From Endozoicomonas sp. NE40 (lineage in GTDB: Bacteria > Pseudomonadota > Gammaproteobacteria > Pseudomonadales > Endozoicomonadaceae), in NCBI RefSeq assembly GCF_040549045.1, contig NZ_JBEWTB010000002.1, positions 3,228,501 to 3,292,500 on the forward strand: DNA of 64,000 bases, in the 5' to 3' direction. Below are positions 9,121 to 18,823 of this stretch, in pieces (the first letter of the stretch is position 1; each line of letters opens with the position of its first letter). Below the pieces are notes generated by a model. The model saw only the letters and a program-made list of their open reading frames with translations, was not told the origin of the DNA and did not search any database. A program made the translations under genes and the position numbers.

Positions 9121-10560
9121 CTATTTAGCATCAGCCTGCTGTGGCTGTTTGCTGGCTTTCTTCGCTGTCTCCTCTTTCTTCCAGGCACCAATATGCATAC
9201 CTTTGAGAACATTCAGGGCCTGACTTAACTGGTAATCTTCTTCAGCCAGACTTTTCTCGGGCTTGGTTTCTTTTTTGTCGGTGGCTTTGGCTTTTTTGCC
9301 GTTGCCGTTGCTCAGGTGTCCCTGCAGATTAGCTTCCTTGTACTGTTCAACGGATTCAATCGGAGTGACTTTAGCACGGGGCAGAACAATATCTGGCTTG
9401 ATGCCTTCCGCCTGAATAGACCGGCCACTTGGGGTGTAATACAACGCAGTGGTCAGCTTCAGTCCCCGTTCAGAATCAACGCTCAGTGGCAGTACGGTTT
9501 GAACGGAACCTTTTCCGAAGGTCTGTGTACCCAGCAATACCGCACGATGGTGATCCTGCAGTGCGCCCGCCACAATCTCGGAAGCAGAGGCTGAACCGCC
9601 GTTAATCAGAACCACCAGTGGAACACCGTTGGATGGGTCCACACTGGACGCATTAAACTTCAGGTCTGAGTTAGGAATACGGCCTTTGGTGTAGACAATC
9701 AGCCCTTCTTTAATAAAGCTGTCCACCACACCAACAGCGGCCTGCAGAACCCCGCCAGGGTTGTTACGCAGGTCCAGTACCAGACCTTTCAGCTTTTCAT
9801 CTTTCTGGGCTTTTTTCAGCTTGCCCAGGTGAGCCAGCAGCTCTTTGTCTGAGTCGGACTGAAACTGGCTCAGGCGAATATAGCCGTAACCGTCTTCCAG
9901 AGTTTTGGAGCGAACACTCTGTACCTTGATAATGTCGCGTTTAACCGTAATTTCCAGCGGTTTAGGTTCGCCTTCACGGACAATGGTCAGTTTGATCGGT
10001 TCACCGGGTTTGCCGCGCATACGGTCGACCGAATCCATCAGGGTCATGCCTTTCACACTGGTGTCGTCCAGCTTGATGATCAGGTCGCCGGGCTGGATGC
10101 CTGCTTTCTGGGCGGGCGTGTCATCAATAGGGGAGATGACTTTAATGAAGCCATCTTCCATACCCACTTCAATACCCAGGCCACCGAACTGACCTGAGGT
10201 ATTGATTTCCAGCTCCTTAAAGTCATCAGGCTTCAGATAGTCGGAGTGAGGATCAAGACCCGACAACATGCCTTTGATCGCGTTTTCGAGCAGCGTTTTA
10301 TCATCCACTTCCTCGACATAGGCGGTCTTGATGCGTTGCATGACTTCGGTAAACGTTCGCAGCTCTTCCAGTGGCAAACGGCCTTTCTCACTGGCTGCTT
10401 TGGCATTCTCTGAAGAGGAACTGTCAGTAGACTTGCTGGCTTCTTTAACAGGTTGTTCTTTTTCACCAACAGGTGCCGTCAAGCCAATGGGTGAGTAACC
10501 GGTTGATAAGGCCAGAATACTGGCTAATAACAGCCGGTTAAAGCGAAAAGTCGTTGTCAT
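9121..10560 (-). CDS. ctpA: Carboxyl-terminal processing protease, S41 family
   Basis: The 479-residue periplasmic serine protease has a signal sequence (to about residue 29), an N-terminal helical region, a PDZ domain at about residues 118-210 (GGLGIEVGMEDGFIKVISPI, GIQPGDLIIKLDD) and the S41 catalytic core. The core motif GGSASASEIVAGALQD is followed by GTQTFGKGSVQT; family spacing puts the Ser-Lys dyad at Ser325 and Lys350, with Asp336 nearby. The tail is Lys/Ala-rich. CtpA-type proteases trim periplasmic or lipid-anchored substrates and in Pseudomonas degrade peptidoglycan hydrolases. It lies directly downstream of envC in the same direction, the usual arrangement, linking both to cell-wall hydrolysis control. 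Confidence 0.95.
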   Translation of the reverse strand: MTTTFRFNRLLLASILALSTGYSPIGLTAPVGEKEQPVKEASKSTDSSSSENAKAASEKGRLPLEELRTFTEVMQRIKTAYVEEVDDKTLLENAIKGMLSGLDPHSDYLKPDDFKELEINTSGQFGGLGIEVGMEDGFIKVISPIDDTPAQKAGIQPGDLIIKLDDTSVKGMTLMDSVDRMRGKPGEPIKLTIVREGEPKPLEITVKRDIIKVQSVRSKTLEDGYGYIRLSQFQSDSDKELLAHLGKLKKAQKDEKLKGLVLDLRNNPGGVLQAAVGVVDSFIKEGLIVYTKGRIPNSDLKFNASSVDPSNGVPLVVLINGGSASASEIVAGALQDHHRAVLLGTQTFGKGSVQTVLPLSVDSERGLKLTTALYYTPSGRSIQAEGIKPDIVLPRAKVTPIESVEQYKEANLQGHLSNGNGKKAKATDKKETKPEKSLAEEDYQLSQALNVLKGMHIGAWKKEETAKKASKQPQQADAK

Positions 10561-10708
10561 GGATGCTCCTGCAAACTGTTATGAGAGTTCAAGTATAGGA
10601 GGCTGTAGTGAATACATGGCAAGGCCATCGCTCTGTACTCTTGCATCCCGAAAAGTAGGGTGTTCATTCTATAGTCTATCGGTTGTCTGTGGTGCATCTT
10701 CAACAGCA

Positions 10709-11869
10709 CTAACGGGTCTGCAGCCATCGTGAAGGATTTTGAGGTTTGCCCTGGTGGCGTATTTCAAAGTAGAGCCCGGGTTCTTCCAGTCCGCCACTCT
10801 GTCCTGCCAGTGCCAGCGGTTCTCCGGCCAGAACGGTTTCGCCTTCGGCTTTCAACAGCCACTGGTTGTGGGCGTAAAGGGTCAGGTAGTCATCACCATG
10901 ATCCAGAATAATCAGTTGACCAAAGCCTCTTAACCAGTTTGAGAAAATAACGGTGCCATCATGTACTGCGTTAACCCGTGTGCCGGAGTCAACGGAAATC
11001 AATACCCCTTCCCAGCTCATACCGGTACCCGGACGTTTTTGCTGGTAGCCATACCGGACTTCACCCTCTACCGGCCATTGCAGTTCACCCTGGTTGCTGG
11101 TGATCGGACGCTGCAAAGCGGCTTTGGCCGCCAGCTGTGACAGAATGGTTTCCAGCTGGTCCCGCTGCCGGTCAAGATCCTGCAGGCGTCGGTTACTGCT
11201 GCCCTGACGCTGACGAATCTGGCTGATCAGGCGCTGACGTTGTTCCTGTACTTTGTTGAGGTCATCACGTTGCTTTTGCAGACTGTTTCTTTGCCGGGTA
11301 AGGTTAGTGTTGACCTGCTGCTGCTCCCGGGTGTTGTCATCAATTTCCCGGAGCGTGTTCTCGAAAGCAGTAATCGCATCCAGCTGCGCCTGCTGCAGAT
11401 GTTTTAAATACGTTAAATGACGTGAAATATCTTCCGGACTTTCCTGATTCAGCAACAGCTTAAGCCGGTTTTCCCGGCTGGCAAGGTAGGCTGAGTGTAC
11501 ACTGCTGGCGATGTGTTTTTTTTCTTTATTTTTTCTCGCCGCCAGTTCCTGCTGACGGCGCTGGAGCTTTTTTACCTGTTTACTCCCTTCCTCCAGCTGA
11601 CTTTCAAGACTACGAATCGACTGGCGCAACTCACTCATTTCCTGTTCAGATCGTTGCAACTTTCGTTCTGTTGAAGATCGCTCCCGGTTGAGTTTGGAGA
11701 GCAGACCTTTCAGGTGCTCAATGTCGCTGTTAATCGTTTCCAGCTGGGCTTCTGTGGTCGCCTTGGTTGCTGCATCCTCTGCGGCGCTGGCAAAGCTGCC
11801 AGGGCTGCTCATGGACAACAGTCCAACCAGCGACAGCGCAAGCACTGGCGGCGTTGCTGTTGGTTTCAT
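10709..11869 (-). CDS. envC: EnvC-like murein hydrolase activator
   Basis: From the ATG at 11869 the product has 386 residues: a signal peptide, a long coiled coil (about residues 40-250, full of Gln/Arg/Leu heptads), and a C-terminal LytM/M23-like domain (from about VEGEVRYGYQQKRPG to YFEIRHQGKPQNPSRWL). The LytM fold is degenerate: the first metal motif HxxxD is replaced by YGYQQKR, as in E. coli EnvC, so the domain should not cut peptidoglycan itself. EnvC proteins act in the periplasm at the septum and activate amidases for daughter-cell separation. A TTG two codons upstream is an inferior start. In Pseudomonas gpmI precedes this pair; here gpmI lies about 10 kb away. Confidence 0.93.
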   Translation of the reverse strand: MKPTATPPVLALSLVGLLSMSSPGSFASAAEDAATKATTEAQLETINSDIEHLKGLLSKLNRERSSTERKLQRSEQEMSELRQSIRSLESQLEEGSKQVKKLQRRQQELAARKNKEKKHIASSVHSAYLASRENRLKLLLNQESPEDISRHLTYLKHLQQAQLDAITAFENTLREIDDNTREQQQVNTNLTRQRNSLQKQRDDLNKVQEQRQRLISQIRQRQGSSNRRLQDLDRQRDQLETILSQLAAKAALQRPITSNQGELQWPVEGEVRYGYQQKRPGTGMSWEGVLISVDSGTRVNAVHDGTVIFSNWLRGFGQLIILDHGDDYLTLYAHNQWLLKAEGETVLAGEPLALAGQSGGLEEPGLYFEIRHQGKPQNPSRWLQTR

Positions 11870-12003
11870 TATCAAACGTCACAGGTTGTGTATTTAGTAC
11901 CTCAGTATGCCTTTAATTAAACCTGTAAAACAATGACAAACGGTCATGAGCGGAAAAAGCAGCTCACCCCGAAACGTGAAAGTGGCTACAGAGTTAAAAG
12001 AGA

Positions 12004-12021
12004 GCCTGCGTAAAAGCAGGC
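12004..12021 (-). terminator. Probable terminator of the EF-G-like gene
   Basis: On the minus strand a GCCTGC / GCAGGC stem with a six-base loop is followed by TCTCTTTT. It starts about 30 bases after the stop codon of the EF-G-like gene, a fitting place for an intrinsic terminator. Confidence 0.55.
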
Positions 12022-12052
12022 CCAAGAGGTTTGCCAGATCATTGAATGAATA

Positions 12053-14089
12053 TTATGCCTGCCAGGCTTTCACCAATGCTTTCTGAATGGGTACCGGCAC
12101 GCAGTCATAATGCGAGAATTGCATACTGTACTCACCATCACCGCCGGTCATGGATTTCAGCGTATTGCTGTAACCGGAAACATTGGCTAATGGTGCCTGA
12201 GCATGCACGGTGACTTTCATATCTTTGCCTGCATCCGTACCGGTGACCATGCCTCGTTCACTGGCAAGGTGTCCTGTGACATCGCCCATTGCCTGATTGG
12301 GAACCGTAATGTCCATTTCAACAAACGGTTCCAGCACAACCGGGTCGGCTTGCTGGATCGCATCCTGAAATGCTTTTTTACCCGCAGCAACAAAAGCAAT
12401 TTCCTTGGAGTCGACACTGTGGTGTTTGCCGTCGTAGACCACAACACGAATATCCTGCATGGGATAACCGGCAATGGCACCGGACTGCATGACTTCACGA
12501 ACACCCTTTTCGACGGCTGGAATGTACTGGGATGGAATAACGCCGCCCACTACTTCACTGGCAAACTCAAAACCATCGCCTCTGGGCAAAGGTTCGATGC
12601 GCAGGAATACTTCACCAAACTGACCGGAGCCGCCATTTTGTTTCTTGTGTCGATGATGCCCTTCGGCCTTGTTACGAATAGTTTCGCGGTATGGAATGCT
12701 GGGTACTGAAGTCGCGACTTCCAGACCATACACCTTAGCCATCTTTTCAATGGACAGTTGCAGGTGGGTTTCTCCCAGCCCTAACAGAACGGTTTCATTT
12801 TCCCGTTCCCGATGTTCAATGGTCAGGCTGGGGTCTTCTGCGACCAGACGATGCAGAACTTCTGAAAGCTTCTGCTCATCACCCCGGTGCGCCGGAGCGA
12901 TGGCCAGACTGGCCATGGAGGGTGGGAATTGCAGGTCGCGCAGATGGTGATGGTCTTCATCGTGGGAGTCGTGCAAAACCCCGTTAAAATGCAGGCTGTC
13001 GATCTTGGCCACTGCGCAGATATCCCCGGGGCTGGCCTCGATGACTTCTGTCGTTTTACTGCCCTGAAGCTTTAACAGATGCGCGATGCGAACCGGTTTC
13101 CGGGCGTCGCCAAGGAAAAGCTGGTCACCGCTGCGAATTGTCCCCTGATGCACACGGAACACACCCATCCGCCCAATGTAAGGGTCCATGGACACCTTAA
13201 AAACATGGGCAATGGCGTGTAACTCCGGGTCTGGAACGACAGAGACAGGGGTTGCATTTTCTCCTTCTCCTTTTAAGAAAAGAGGTGGGTTGCCTTCAGA
13301 AGGCGTTGGCATCAGCTCACACAGAGTATGCAATAGCTGTTCAATACCTGCCCCGGTTTCTGCTGAAGTGAAGCATACGGGAATCAGGTGGTCTTCGCGC
13401 AGTGCCTGTTCAAAAGGATCGTGAAGCTGATCTGGCTGCAGGCTTTCTTCCTGTTCCAGATACAGTTCCATCAACGCTTCATCCACTTCTACGACCTGAT
13501 CAATGAGCTGGTCGTGGGCTTCGTTAACGGAGCTGAAAGCGGTTGGAGTGTCGTATTCCGGTGCAAAATAACAGTCAACCATCCGGCTGCCGTCTTCTGA
13601 TGGCAGGTTAATGGGCAGGCACTGGCTGCCCAGCTGATCCTGGATATCCATTAACAGGGATTCCAGTCCAATCTCAGGAAGGTCGCACTGGTTGATGATA
13701 ATCAGGCCGCATTTTTTACGTTCATGCATCTGCTCAAATGCCCGGCGGGTCACCGGTTCGATACCGTGTCGGGCATTAATGACCAGTGCCACAGATTCAA
13801 CCGCAGGCAGAATGCTCATGGCACGGCCAAAGAAGTCAGGATATCCGGGAGTGTCGAGAAGGTTTACGTGGGTGTTAAAGTGATCAAACTGAAGAATGCT
13901 GGTTTCGAGAGAGTGTCCGGCGGCTTTTTCCTGGTCAGTAAAGTCTGATACGGTGTTTCCCCTGCTGACATCGCCTTTCTGTTTGATGGCGCCGGAGGCA
14001 TGCAGCAGGGTCTCCGCAAGTGCCGTTTTCCCGCTGCCAGCGTGACCCAACAGAGCTATGTTACGAATATGGTCGTTGAATGCGGCCAT
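12053..14089 (-). CDS. Elongation factor G-like GTPase
   Basis: The 678-residue protein has the five-domain EF-G layout: a G domain with P-loop GHAGSGKT (residues 15-22), G3 DTPGYPDF and an atypical G4 NQCD instead of NKxD, then domains II to V, with domain IV/V motifs such as GSGQFGEV and a final QMQFSHYDCVP. Canonical EF-G is about 700 residues and sits in the str operon with fusA/tufA. This copy stands alone and belongs to the EF-G-like/EF-G2 group, whose members may serve in ribosome recycling or stress translation; its exact role is not known. GAGGTGA precedes the ATG at 14089. It is divergent from rnz. Confidence 0.88.
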   Translation of the reverse strand: MAAFNDHIRNIALLGHAGSGKTALAETLLHASGAIKQKGDVSRGNTVSDFTDQEKAAGHSLETSILQFDHFNTHVNLLDTPGYPDFFGRAMSILPAVESVALVINARHGIEPVTRRAFEQMHERKKCGLIIINQCDLPEIGLESLLMDIQDQLGSQCLPINLPSEDGSRMVDCYFAPEYDTPTAFSSVNEAHDQLIDQVVEVDEALMELYLEQEESLQPDQLHDPFEQALREDHLIPVCFTSAETGAGIEQLLHTLCELMPTPSEGNPPLFLKGEGENATPVSVVPDPELHAIAHVFKVSMDPYIGRMGVFRVHQGTIRSGDQLFLGDARKPVRIAHLLKLQGSKTTEVIEASPGDICAVAKIDSLHFNGVLHDSHDEDHHHLRDLQFPPSMASLAIAPAHRGDEQKLSEVLHRLVAEDPSLTIEHRERENETVLLGLGETHLQLSIEKMAKVYGLEVATSVPSIPYRETIRNKAEGHHRHKKQNGGSGQFGEVFLRIEPLPRGDGFEFASEVVGGVIPSQYIPAVEKGVREVMQSGAIAGYPMQDIRVVVYDGKHHSVDSKEIAFVAAGKKAFQDAIQQADPVVLEPFVEMDITVPNQAMGDVTGHLASERGMVTGTDAGKDMKVTVHAQAPLANVSGYSNTLKSMTGGDGEYSMQFSHYDCVPVPIQKALVKAWQA

Positions 14090-14273
14090 CTTGTCACCTC
14101 CCGGTCTCGATTAAGAATTGTTGTTCTTGCCTTTGAGTATATGTATGTGTGATGTCGTTTATTTTGTCCCTGATCAATGCTGGGTGTTTGAACGTGTTAT
14201 GCTTTGATTATACGTATTGAAATTATGTATCGGATTTGTGTATTGAATGTGTGTGAAAGGGAGTGGCTGATCA

Positions 14274-15251
14274 ATGAGACTGACCTTTTTAGGCACTTCT
14301 GCTGGCGTCCCCACCCTGGAACGAAATGTGACAGCACTGGCGCTGGCGCTGGATGAACAGAGAGAATGGTATCTGGTGGACTGCGGGGAAGGTACGCAGC
14401 ACCGCTTGATGCGCAGTCGTTATACCCTCTCCGGTTTAAAAACGATCTTTATTACCCATGTTCACGGTGATCACATGTTTGGCCTGCCCGGACTGATCAC
14501 AACAGCGAGTATGCAGGGGCGCAAAGACCCGCTGACCATTTGCGCCCCAGCCGGGGTTGAGAGTTTTGTGCGGCACGCCTTGCAATGTGCCGCTGTCACA
14601 GAGCTGCCCTTTACACTGACATTCAGGGCAACCGATGTGGAAAGTTTTGAATACCGTGATAACCACTTTTCAGTGACTTCCCACGAGCTGTCCCACCGGG
14701 TACCCAGCTTTGCGTATCGTTTTGCGGAATGCTGTCATCCGGGTGCATTGGATCAGGATCGGCTCAATGCCCTGGGTGTTCCCAGGGGGCCGCTATGGGG
14801 AAAATTGCAGAGCGGCCAGCCGGTGACTCTCGAAGATGGTCGGGTGATTGAGCCTGAGCAGGTTCGCCAGCCTCCCCCGCCTGCCAGAGTCGCTGTTATC
14901 GGTGGCGACAATGACCAGCCCGGCTTGCTTCATACGGCATTGCAGGGGGCGCAGTTAATGGTTCACGAAGCGACCTTTACGGAAGACGTTTTTTGTAAAG
15001 TCGGGCCGAAGTATATGCACAGTACGGCAAAAAGGGTGGCAGAAGCAGCAGAGCAGGCGCAGGTTGACCATGTCATTCTTACGCATTTCAGCGGTCGTTA
15101 TCGTCGTTCTCCCAAACCGGGAGAATATGGGGTAGAAATGTTGCGGCAAGAAGCGAAGCATTACTTTCATGGGACAGTCAGTCTGGCTGAAGACTGGGGG
15201 TGTTGGCAGTTAGGTAGAGACGGAAGGCTGGAGCGGTTGAAAGATCATTGA
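14274..15251 (+). CDS. rnz: Ribonuclease Z
   Basis: The 325-residue protein is of the metallo-beta-lactamase fold. It opens with MRLTFLGTSAGVPTLERNVT, typical of RNase Z, and has the zinc motif HVHGDH at residues 62-67, a GGDND loop, HEATF and a terminal ILTHFSGRY block. RNase Z removes the 3' trailer from tRNA precursors, making the end on which CCA is built, and acts as a cytoplasmic dimer. Length agrees with the 300-330-residue short form. It is divergent from the EF-G-like gene, with both promoters in the 184-base gap. Confidence 0.95.
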   Translation: MRLTFLGTSAGVPTLERNVTALALALDEQREWYLVDCGEGTQHRLMRSRYTLSGLKTIFITHVHGDHMFGLPGLITTASMQGRKDPLTICAPAGVESFVRHALQCAAVTELPFTLTFRATDVESFEYRDNHFSVTSHELSHRVPSFAYRFAECCHPGALDQDRLNALGVPRGPLWGKLQSGQPVTLEDGRVIEPEQVRQPPPPARVAVIGGDNDQPGLLHTALQGAQLMVHEATFTEDVFCKVGPKYMHSTAKRVAEAAEQAQVDHVILTHFSGRYRRSPKPGEYGVEMLRQEAKHYFHGTVSLAEDWGCWQLGRDGRLERLKDH

Positions 15252-15350
15252 CTGGCACTGGCGACATGTCGTGACAGATTTGTTGAAGCAGAAACTTTAC
15301 CTTTACGGTGGGATCAACTTAACTGCTTGCCACTTGTTCGACACAAGAAG

Positions 15351-16511
15351 ATGTATATTGCTATGTCCCCATTCATAAAGTGGTTTATTGCTGCTGTCTT
15401 GACGACAGTTCTTTTTCCCTATTATCTGAGTGCAACTACTTTGGTTGAAGAACTGTACGAAAAGGCCAAGCCTAATAAAGTTTATATTATCGTTCAAAAA
15501 AACTTATTCCCTTATTTAGATAAAAAAATTTTTGAGAGGTGGACTAAACAACTGGAATCAGAGGGTTGGAGTCCAATTGTTCGAAAACCTGAATCTTACG
15601 AAATAAAATCTGCTAACAGATTAAAAGAATATTTGATCGAGCAGGGTGCTTACACTGTATTGTCATTGTTTCACAGGAAGCCAGGAGTCATTTTGGTAGG
15701 GTCATTTCCTCATACCTATGTTTCCCTGAATTCGGATACGGGGTATCTGAAATCCGATCTCTGGCTAATGGATGTCAGCGATAATTTACATCTTAAGGCC
15801 AAACGGTTTGGATATCAGTCAGAAATACTGGTGAAGCCAGATAAAGAGCTTGATGTTTTGGATATGTGGGTGAGCCGTATTGAATATAATAGAAGCGTAT
15901 CAATTCAGGAGTTAAGCGTTTTTATCAATCAATACCTTGAGAGAAACACTGTTTGCCGAATCTCGGGTTTTAGCTCTGATGATTGTCAATTAAAGGTACA
16001 GGTTTCTGGCAATCAATTCTTGGACTTGAAGGCTCTGATTGGCACTTCAGACCATACTGGAAATTTTTCTGAGAGATTCTCACTTTCAAATGAACCAGCA
16101 GGTGAGGTTTTTCTCAATTTATTTGAGAAATCACAGAGAAACTGGAAACAGTGGCAGGACTATTTTTTTGCTGAGGGCTGGGAACATTGTTACAGCTTTT
16201 TGGAGGACATGTACCGAACTCATAACAGAACTCATTCCCGGATTGGTACCAGCGCAGCTCCCGCAGGCATTCCACCGGTAGACAAAATAATGCTATACCT
16301 GTTCAAGCTTCCTGTGTTGTTTATTACAGCATCTTCCAGTGCGATATATGGATGGAAGAACCCATCTTCGCGGAAATATTTAGGTGCTTTCTGGGCGTTG
16401 GGGCTGGCTGCGTCTTTAGTTCCTCAGTACGAATGCCCTAATCGTCAATACACACCAAAAAGACATTACCTGCCCGTGCTACTTGGCGACGGTACCCTGC
16501 GTCAATTTTGA
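15351..16511 (+). CDS. Unknown exported protein
   Basis: The product has about 386 residues from the ATG at 15351; an ATG at 15363 is equally possible and leads straight into a signal peptide (MSPFIKWFIAAVLTTVLFPY). The mature part has mixed charged and aromatic residues, two Cys near the middle (CRISGFSSDDC) and a hydrophobic stretch near the C-terminus (LPVLFITASSSAIYGW and GAFWALGLAASLVP) that could anchor it. I recognise no family. Codon use is more AT-rich than the flanking rnz, suggesting accessory origin. It converges on the next gene, with a shared terminator between them. Confidence 0.65.
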   Translation: MYIAMSPFIKWFIAAVLTTVLFPYYLSATTLVEELYEKAKPNKVYIIVQKNLFPYLDKKIFERWTKQLESEGWSPIVRKPESYEIKSANRLKEYLIEQGAYTVLSLFHRKPGVILVGSFPHTYVSLNSDTGYLKSDLWLMDVSDNLHLKAKRFGYQSEILVKPDKELDVLDMWVSRIEYNRSVSIQELSVFINQYLERNTVCRISGFSSDDCQLKVQVSGNQFLDLKALIGTSDHTGNFSERFSLSNEPAGEVFLNLFEKSQRNWKQWQDYFFAEGWEHCYSFLEDMYRTHNRTHSRIGTSAAPAGIPPVDKIMLYLFKLPVLFITASSSAIYGWKNPSSRKYLGAFWALGLAASLVPQYECPNRQYTPKRHYLPVLLGDGTLRQF

Positions 16512-16514
16512 TTG

Positions 16515-16538
16515 ATTGGGTAAGGTTTTTTACCCAAT
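16515..16538. terminator. Bidirectional terminator between convergent genes
   Basis: A perfect 9-bp stem (ATTGGGTAA / TTACCCAAT) with a six-base loop lies just after the stop at 16511 and touches the stop of the opposing gene at 16538. A T-rich run follows on the plus strand. Its position suits a shared terminator. Confidence 0.6.
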
Positions 16539-17827
16539 TAATTTGTCGCCAGTCTGGTAGTCAGGTGAACCAATGCATCGGCAGCGTGCTGTTTAGTGGT
16601 ATCTTCAGGCACTCTCTTGAGCTGGAAGTTGTATATTGTCCCTTCAGTGGTCACGAAAGTGTTCAAAGCAGGAACGGTCTCATAAATGTCTTCGTGGGAA
16701 CCAATCACATGAATATCAGTGATGCCTGAAGTTTCATCGTCACTCTGAAATTCGTGCAGCAGCTTATGCAAAAGCGGAAGCTGGTGGGTAATTTCCCTGA
16801 CCAGTTGTTTTGCGCCATCATTGATCAGAGCCTTGTCCACAACATGCAACCAGTTGGCTTGTTGCTTGTTTTTATACAAACTCAGGGTATTGTCCCCAAG
16901 TTCATTATTCCGTTTGAGTCCCTGATAACGCCCGGTAATTTCTTCATCGGTCATATTTGGGAATAAAGGCTTCATATCCTGTCTGAATTCCTCAGCTTCT
17001 GCCCGTTCCCGTTCTTTACGGCTGCATTCATGACCAAAGCAGGGGGCTGGCGTTTTCGAAACAGCTCTTTTGGAGTAGAAACGGTTACCCACTATAAAGC
17101 CAAGCCCAAAAGAGCTGCCTGAAGGCAGGCTTTTGTTTTTTCTCTGGTACTGATCATTCGTGTACGGGTATTTATGGACTGACTCCCATTTGCTAACAGG
17201 TTCAAAAGAGGAAGGTTGAGTCAGTAAGAGAATATCGTAAGTGGCCTTGAACAGGGTCAGGTGTGGTTTGTGATCAATTTCGCTGGCAAGCTGCAGCACG
17301 AAGTCCTGATCACCACAGCCATAAATAGAGTCTGCAGCAATGGATAGCCCATTGTCCGCAAAGACGCTGACAATGTTGGTTTTCGCTTTCTCTTCACGTT
17401 CACGGGTTTTTTGAGGAGGAAACAGAAGTGGGTGAGTGCCGTGAATAGTTTCATAACCTGCTACCGCCATCACCATTGAAAACTCTGAGTCTGGTGCCTT
17501 GAGTGCCGTTTCTTTTTTTAACGTGGATTGTACAGCCATCATTCTCTCGGTCAGCTTTTCTGCCATTCCGGGAAACTCCAGCTCGGGATGACCTTTTTTA
17601 GTGACTGCAATATTACCCGCATAGCTTTTGAACGCCTGATCTTTAGAAAACTCAACGGCTACAGAAGCGAGGGTCTTGTGGCGGCCATCTTCTATGACTT
17701 TTACCAGCACCATAGAAGCACTGGCGTTTTCGCTATAAAGCAGATATTCGTATTTCTGGCCAGCTATGGTCAGGGGACTGGCCAGTAGCAGAAATATGTA
17801 CGAAAGTACTATTTTTTTGAACATCAT
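16538..17827 (-). CDS. Unknown exported protein
   Basis: The product has 429 residues from the ATG at 17827 (a second ATG is adjacent at 17824), where a signal peptide begins (MMFKKIVLSYIFLLLASPLT, cleaved near IAG). In-frame codons upstream encode non-signal-like sequence, so the longer form is unlikely. The mature chain is mostly soluble; a Cys pair (CFGHEC) sits mid-protein next to a highly charged stretch (SRKERERAEAEEF), and there are no further membrane segments. I recognise no family. It converges on the unknown gene at 15351 and is divergent from fklB. Together with 15351 it is one of several exported orphans inserted among housekeeping genes. Confidence 0.62.
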   Translation of the reverse strand: MMFKKIVLSYIFLLLASPLTIAGQKYEYLLYSENASASMVLVKVIEDGRHKTLASVAVEFSKDQAFKSYAGNIAVTKKGHPELEFPGMAEKLTERMMAVQSTLKKETALKAPDSEFSMVMAVAGYETIHGTHPLLFPPQKTREREEKAKTNIVSVFADNGLSIAADSIYGCGDQDFVLQLASEIDHKPHLTLFKATYDILLLTQPSSFEPVSKWESVHKYPYTNDQYQRKNKSLPSGSSFGLGFIVGNRFYSKRAVSKTPAPCFGHECSRKERERAEAEEFRQDMKPLFPNMTDEEITGRYQGLKRNNELGDNTLSLYKNKQQANWLHVVDKALINDGAKQLVREITHQLPLLHKLLHEFQSDDETSGITDIHVIGSHEDIYETVPALNTFVTTEGTIYNFQLKRVPEDTTKQHAADALVHLTTRLATN

Positions 17828-17994
17828 AGGGCAACCCGGCTTCAGAGCGACAAAGAGTAAAAAATAGTCCATTCGCACATAACTGCCGGAAAAGTTTTGA
17901 TAACCCGGTCAGTATTCATCACCAGACACTATCTGTGGCAGTCGTGCTACAATTGCCAGCTTTTGTGACAATCTCACTTCGAAGTGGAAATTTA

Positions 17995-18615
17995 ATGTCT
18001 GAATACACAAGCGTTGAAGCTCGCGTAAGCTACGGTATTGGCCGCCAGATGGGTGACCAGCTGTCCAGCAACCCAATTGAAGGCCTGTCCATTGATGCCG
18101 TTCTGGCTGGTCTGGCTGATTCCCTGAATGGTGCGCCAAGCGTTGTAGAGCATTCTGCCCTGCAGGAAGCGTTCAACGAAATGCACAAGCGCATTCAGGC
18201 GAAAGAAGCTGAACAGGCTAAAGAGCTGTCTGCTGAAGGTGAGAAGTTCCTGGCTGAAAACGCCATGCGTGATGAAGTCACCGTAACCGATTCCGGCCTG
18301 CAGTACGAAGTGCTGGTTGCTGGTGATGCGAATGCTGAAAAGCCTGGCCCGACATCTACGGTTAAAACTCACTACCACGGCATGCTGCTGGACGGTACTG
18401 TGTTTGACAGCTCTGTTGATCGTGGAGAGCCAATCGAGTTCCCGGTTAATGGTGTGATTGCTGGCTGGACCGAAGCTCTGCAGCTGATGACCGTAGGTTC
18501 CAAGTGGAAGCTGTTTATTCCTTACAACCTGGCTTACGGTGCTCAGGGTGCGGGTGGTGCTATTGGCCCATACGCGACTCTGGTCTTTGAAGTAGAGCTG
18601 CTGGCCGTTTCCTGA
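17995..18615 (+). CDS. fklB: FKBP-type peptidyl-prolyl isomerase, FklB/FkpA type
   Basis: From the ATG at 17995 the product has 206 residues, the same as E. coli FklB. The N-terminal half is helical and mediates dimerisation (VSYGIGRQMGDQL, then a Glu/Lys/Ala-rich helix). The C-terminal FKBP domain shows VKTHYHGMLLDGTVFDSSVD, the core VIAGWTEALQLM, and IPYNLAYGAQGAG. It catalyses cis-trans isomerisation of prolyl bonds and assists folding. No signal peptide is present, so it is probably cytoplasmic, as FklB is. The upstream extension to 17935 has no ribosome binding site. A strong terminator follows. Confidence 0.93.
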   Translation: MSEYTSVEARVSYGIGRQMGDQLSSNPIEGLSIDAVLAGLADSLNGAPSVVEHSALQEAFNEMHKRIQAKEAEQAKELSAEGEKFLAENAMRDEVTVTDSGLQYEVLVAGDANAEKPGPTSTVKTHYHGMLLDGTVFDSSVDRGEPIEFPVNGVIAGWTEALQLMTVGSKWKLFIPYNLAYGAQGAGGAIGPYATLVFEVELLAVS

Positions 18616-18636
18616 TCAGGAATCCGTTGCCGATAA

Positions 18637-18675
18637 AAAAAAGCCATTGTGTTGTGAAACACAATGGCTTTTTTT
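18637..18675 (+). terminator. Intrinsic terminator of fklB
   Basis: A perfect 13-bp stem (AAGCCATTGTGTT / AACACAATGGCTT, arms 18641-18653 and 18658-18670) with a four-base loop is followed by a run of T residues. The preceding A-run makes it symmetrical, so it may work both ways. The structured sequence described next begins directly after it. Confidence 0.92.
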
Positions 18676-18764
18676 GTTTGCCCAGCGAAGCGGGCAAACC
18701 CGTCAGGCTGAAAGAAGCCTGAACCGCTCAGACTGAGGGGGAAGGTAATGAAAAATAGCGGTTC
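18676..18764 (+). mobile_element. Possible 5' end of a degenerate group II intron
   Basis: Three perfect hairpins lie in a row: GTTTGCCC / GGGCAAAC (18676-18699), CAGGCT / AGCCTG around a GAAAG loop (18704-18721), and GAACCGCT / AGCGGTTC (18721-18764). The order of a G-starting hairpin with CCCAGC and then a CUGAAAG-type loop resembles domain I at the 5' end of bacterial group II introns. It starts immediately after an intrinsic terminator, the preferred landing place of group IIC introns. No reverse transcriptase is present. The match is by eye only. Confidence 0.4.
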
Positions 18765-18823
18765 ACTGGTCTCCTACTGGTTTAAGCTGTGATCTGACAA
18801 CTAAAATCCGAGATGTAAAAACC

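Noticed and set aside
10709..11869. Degenerate LytM site in EnvC as a novelty
   Set aside because: Loss of the metal ligands is the normal state of EnvC activators.
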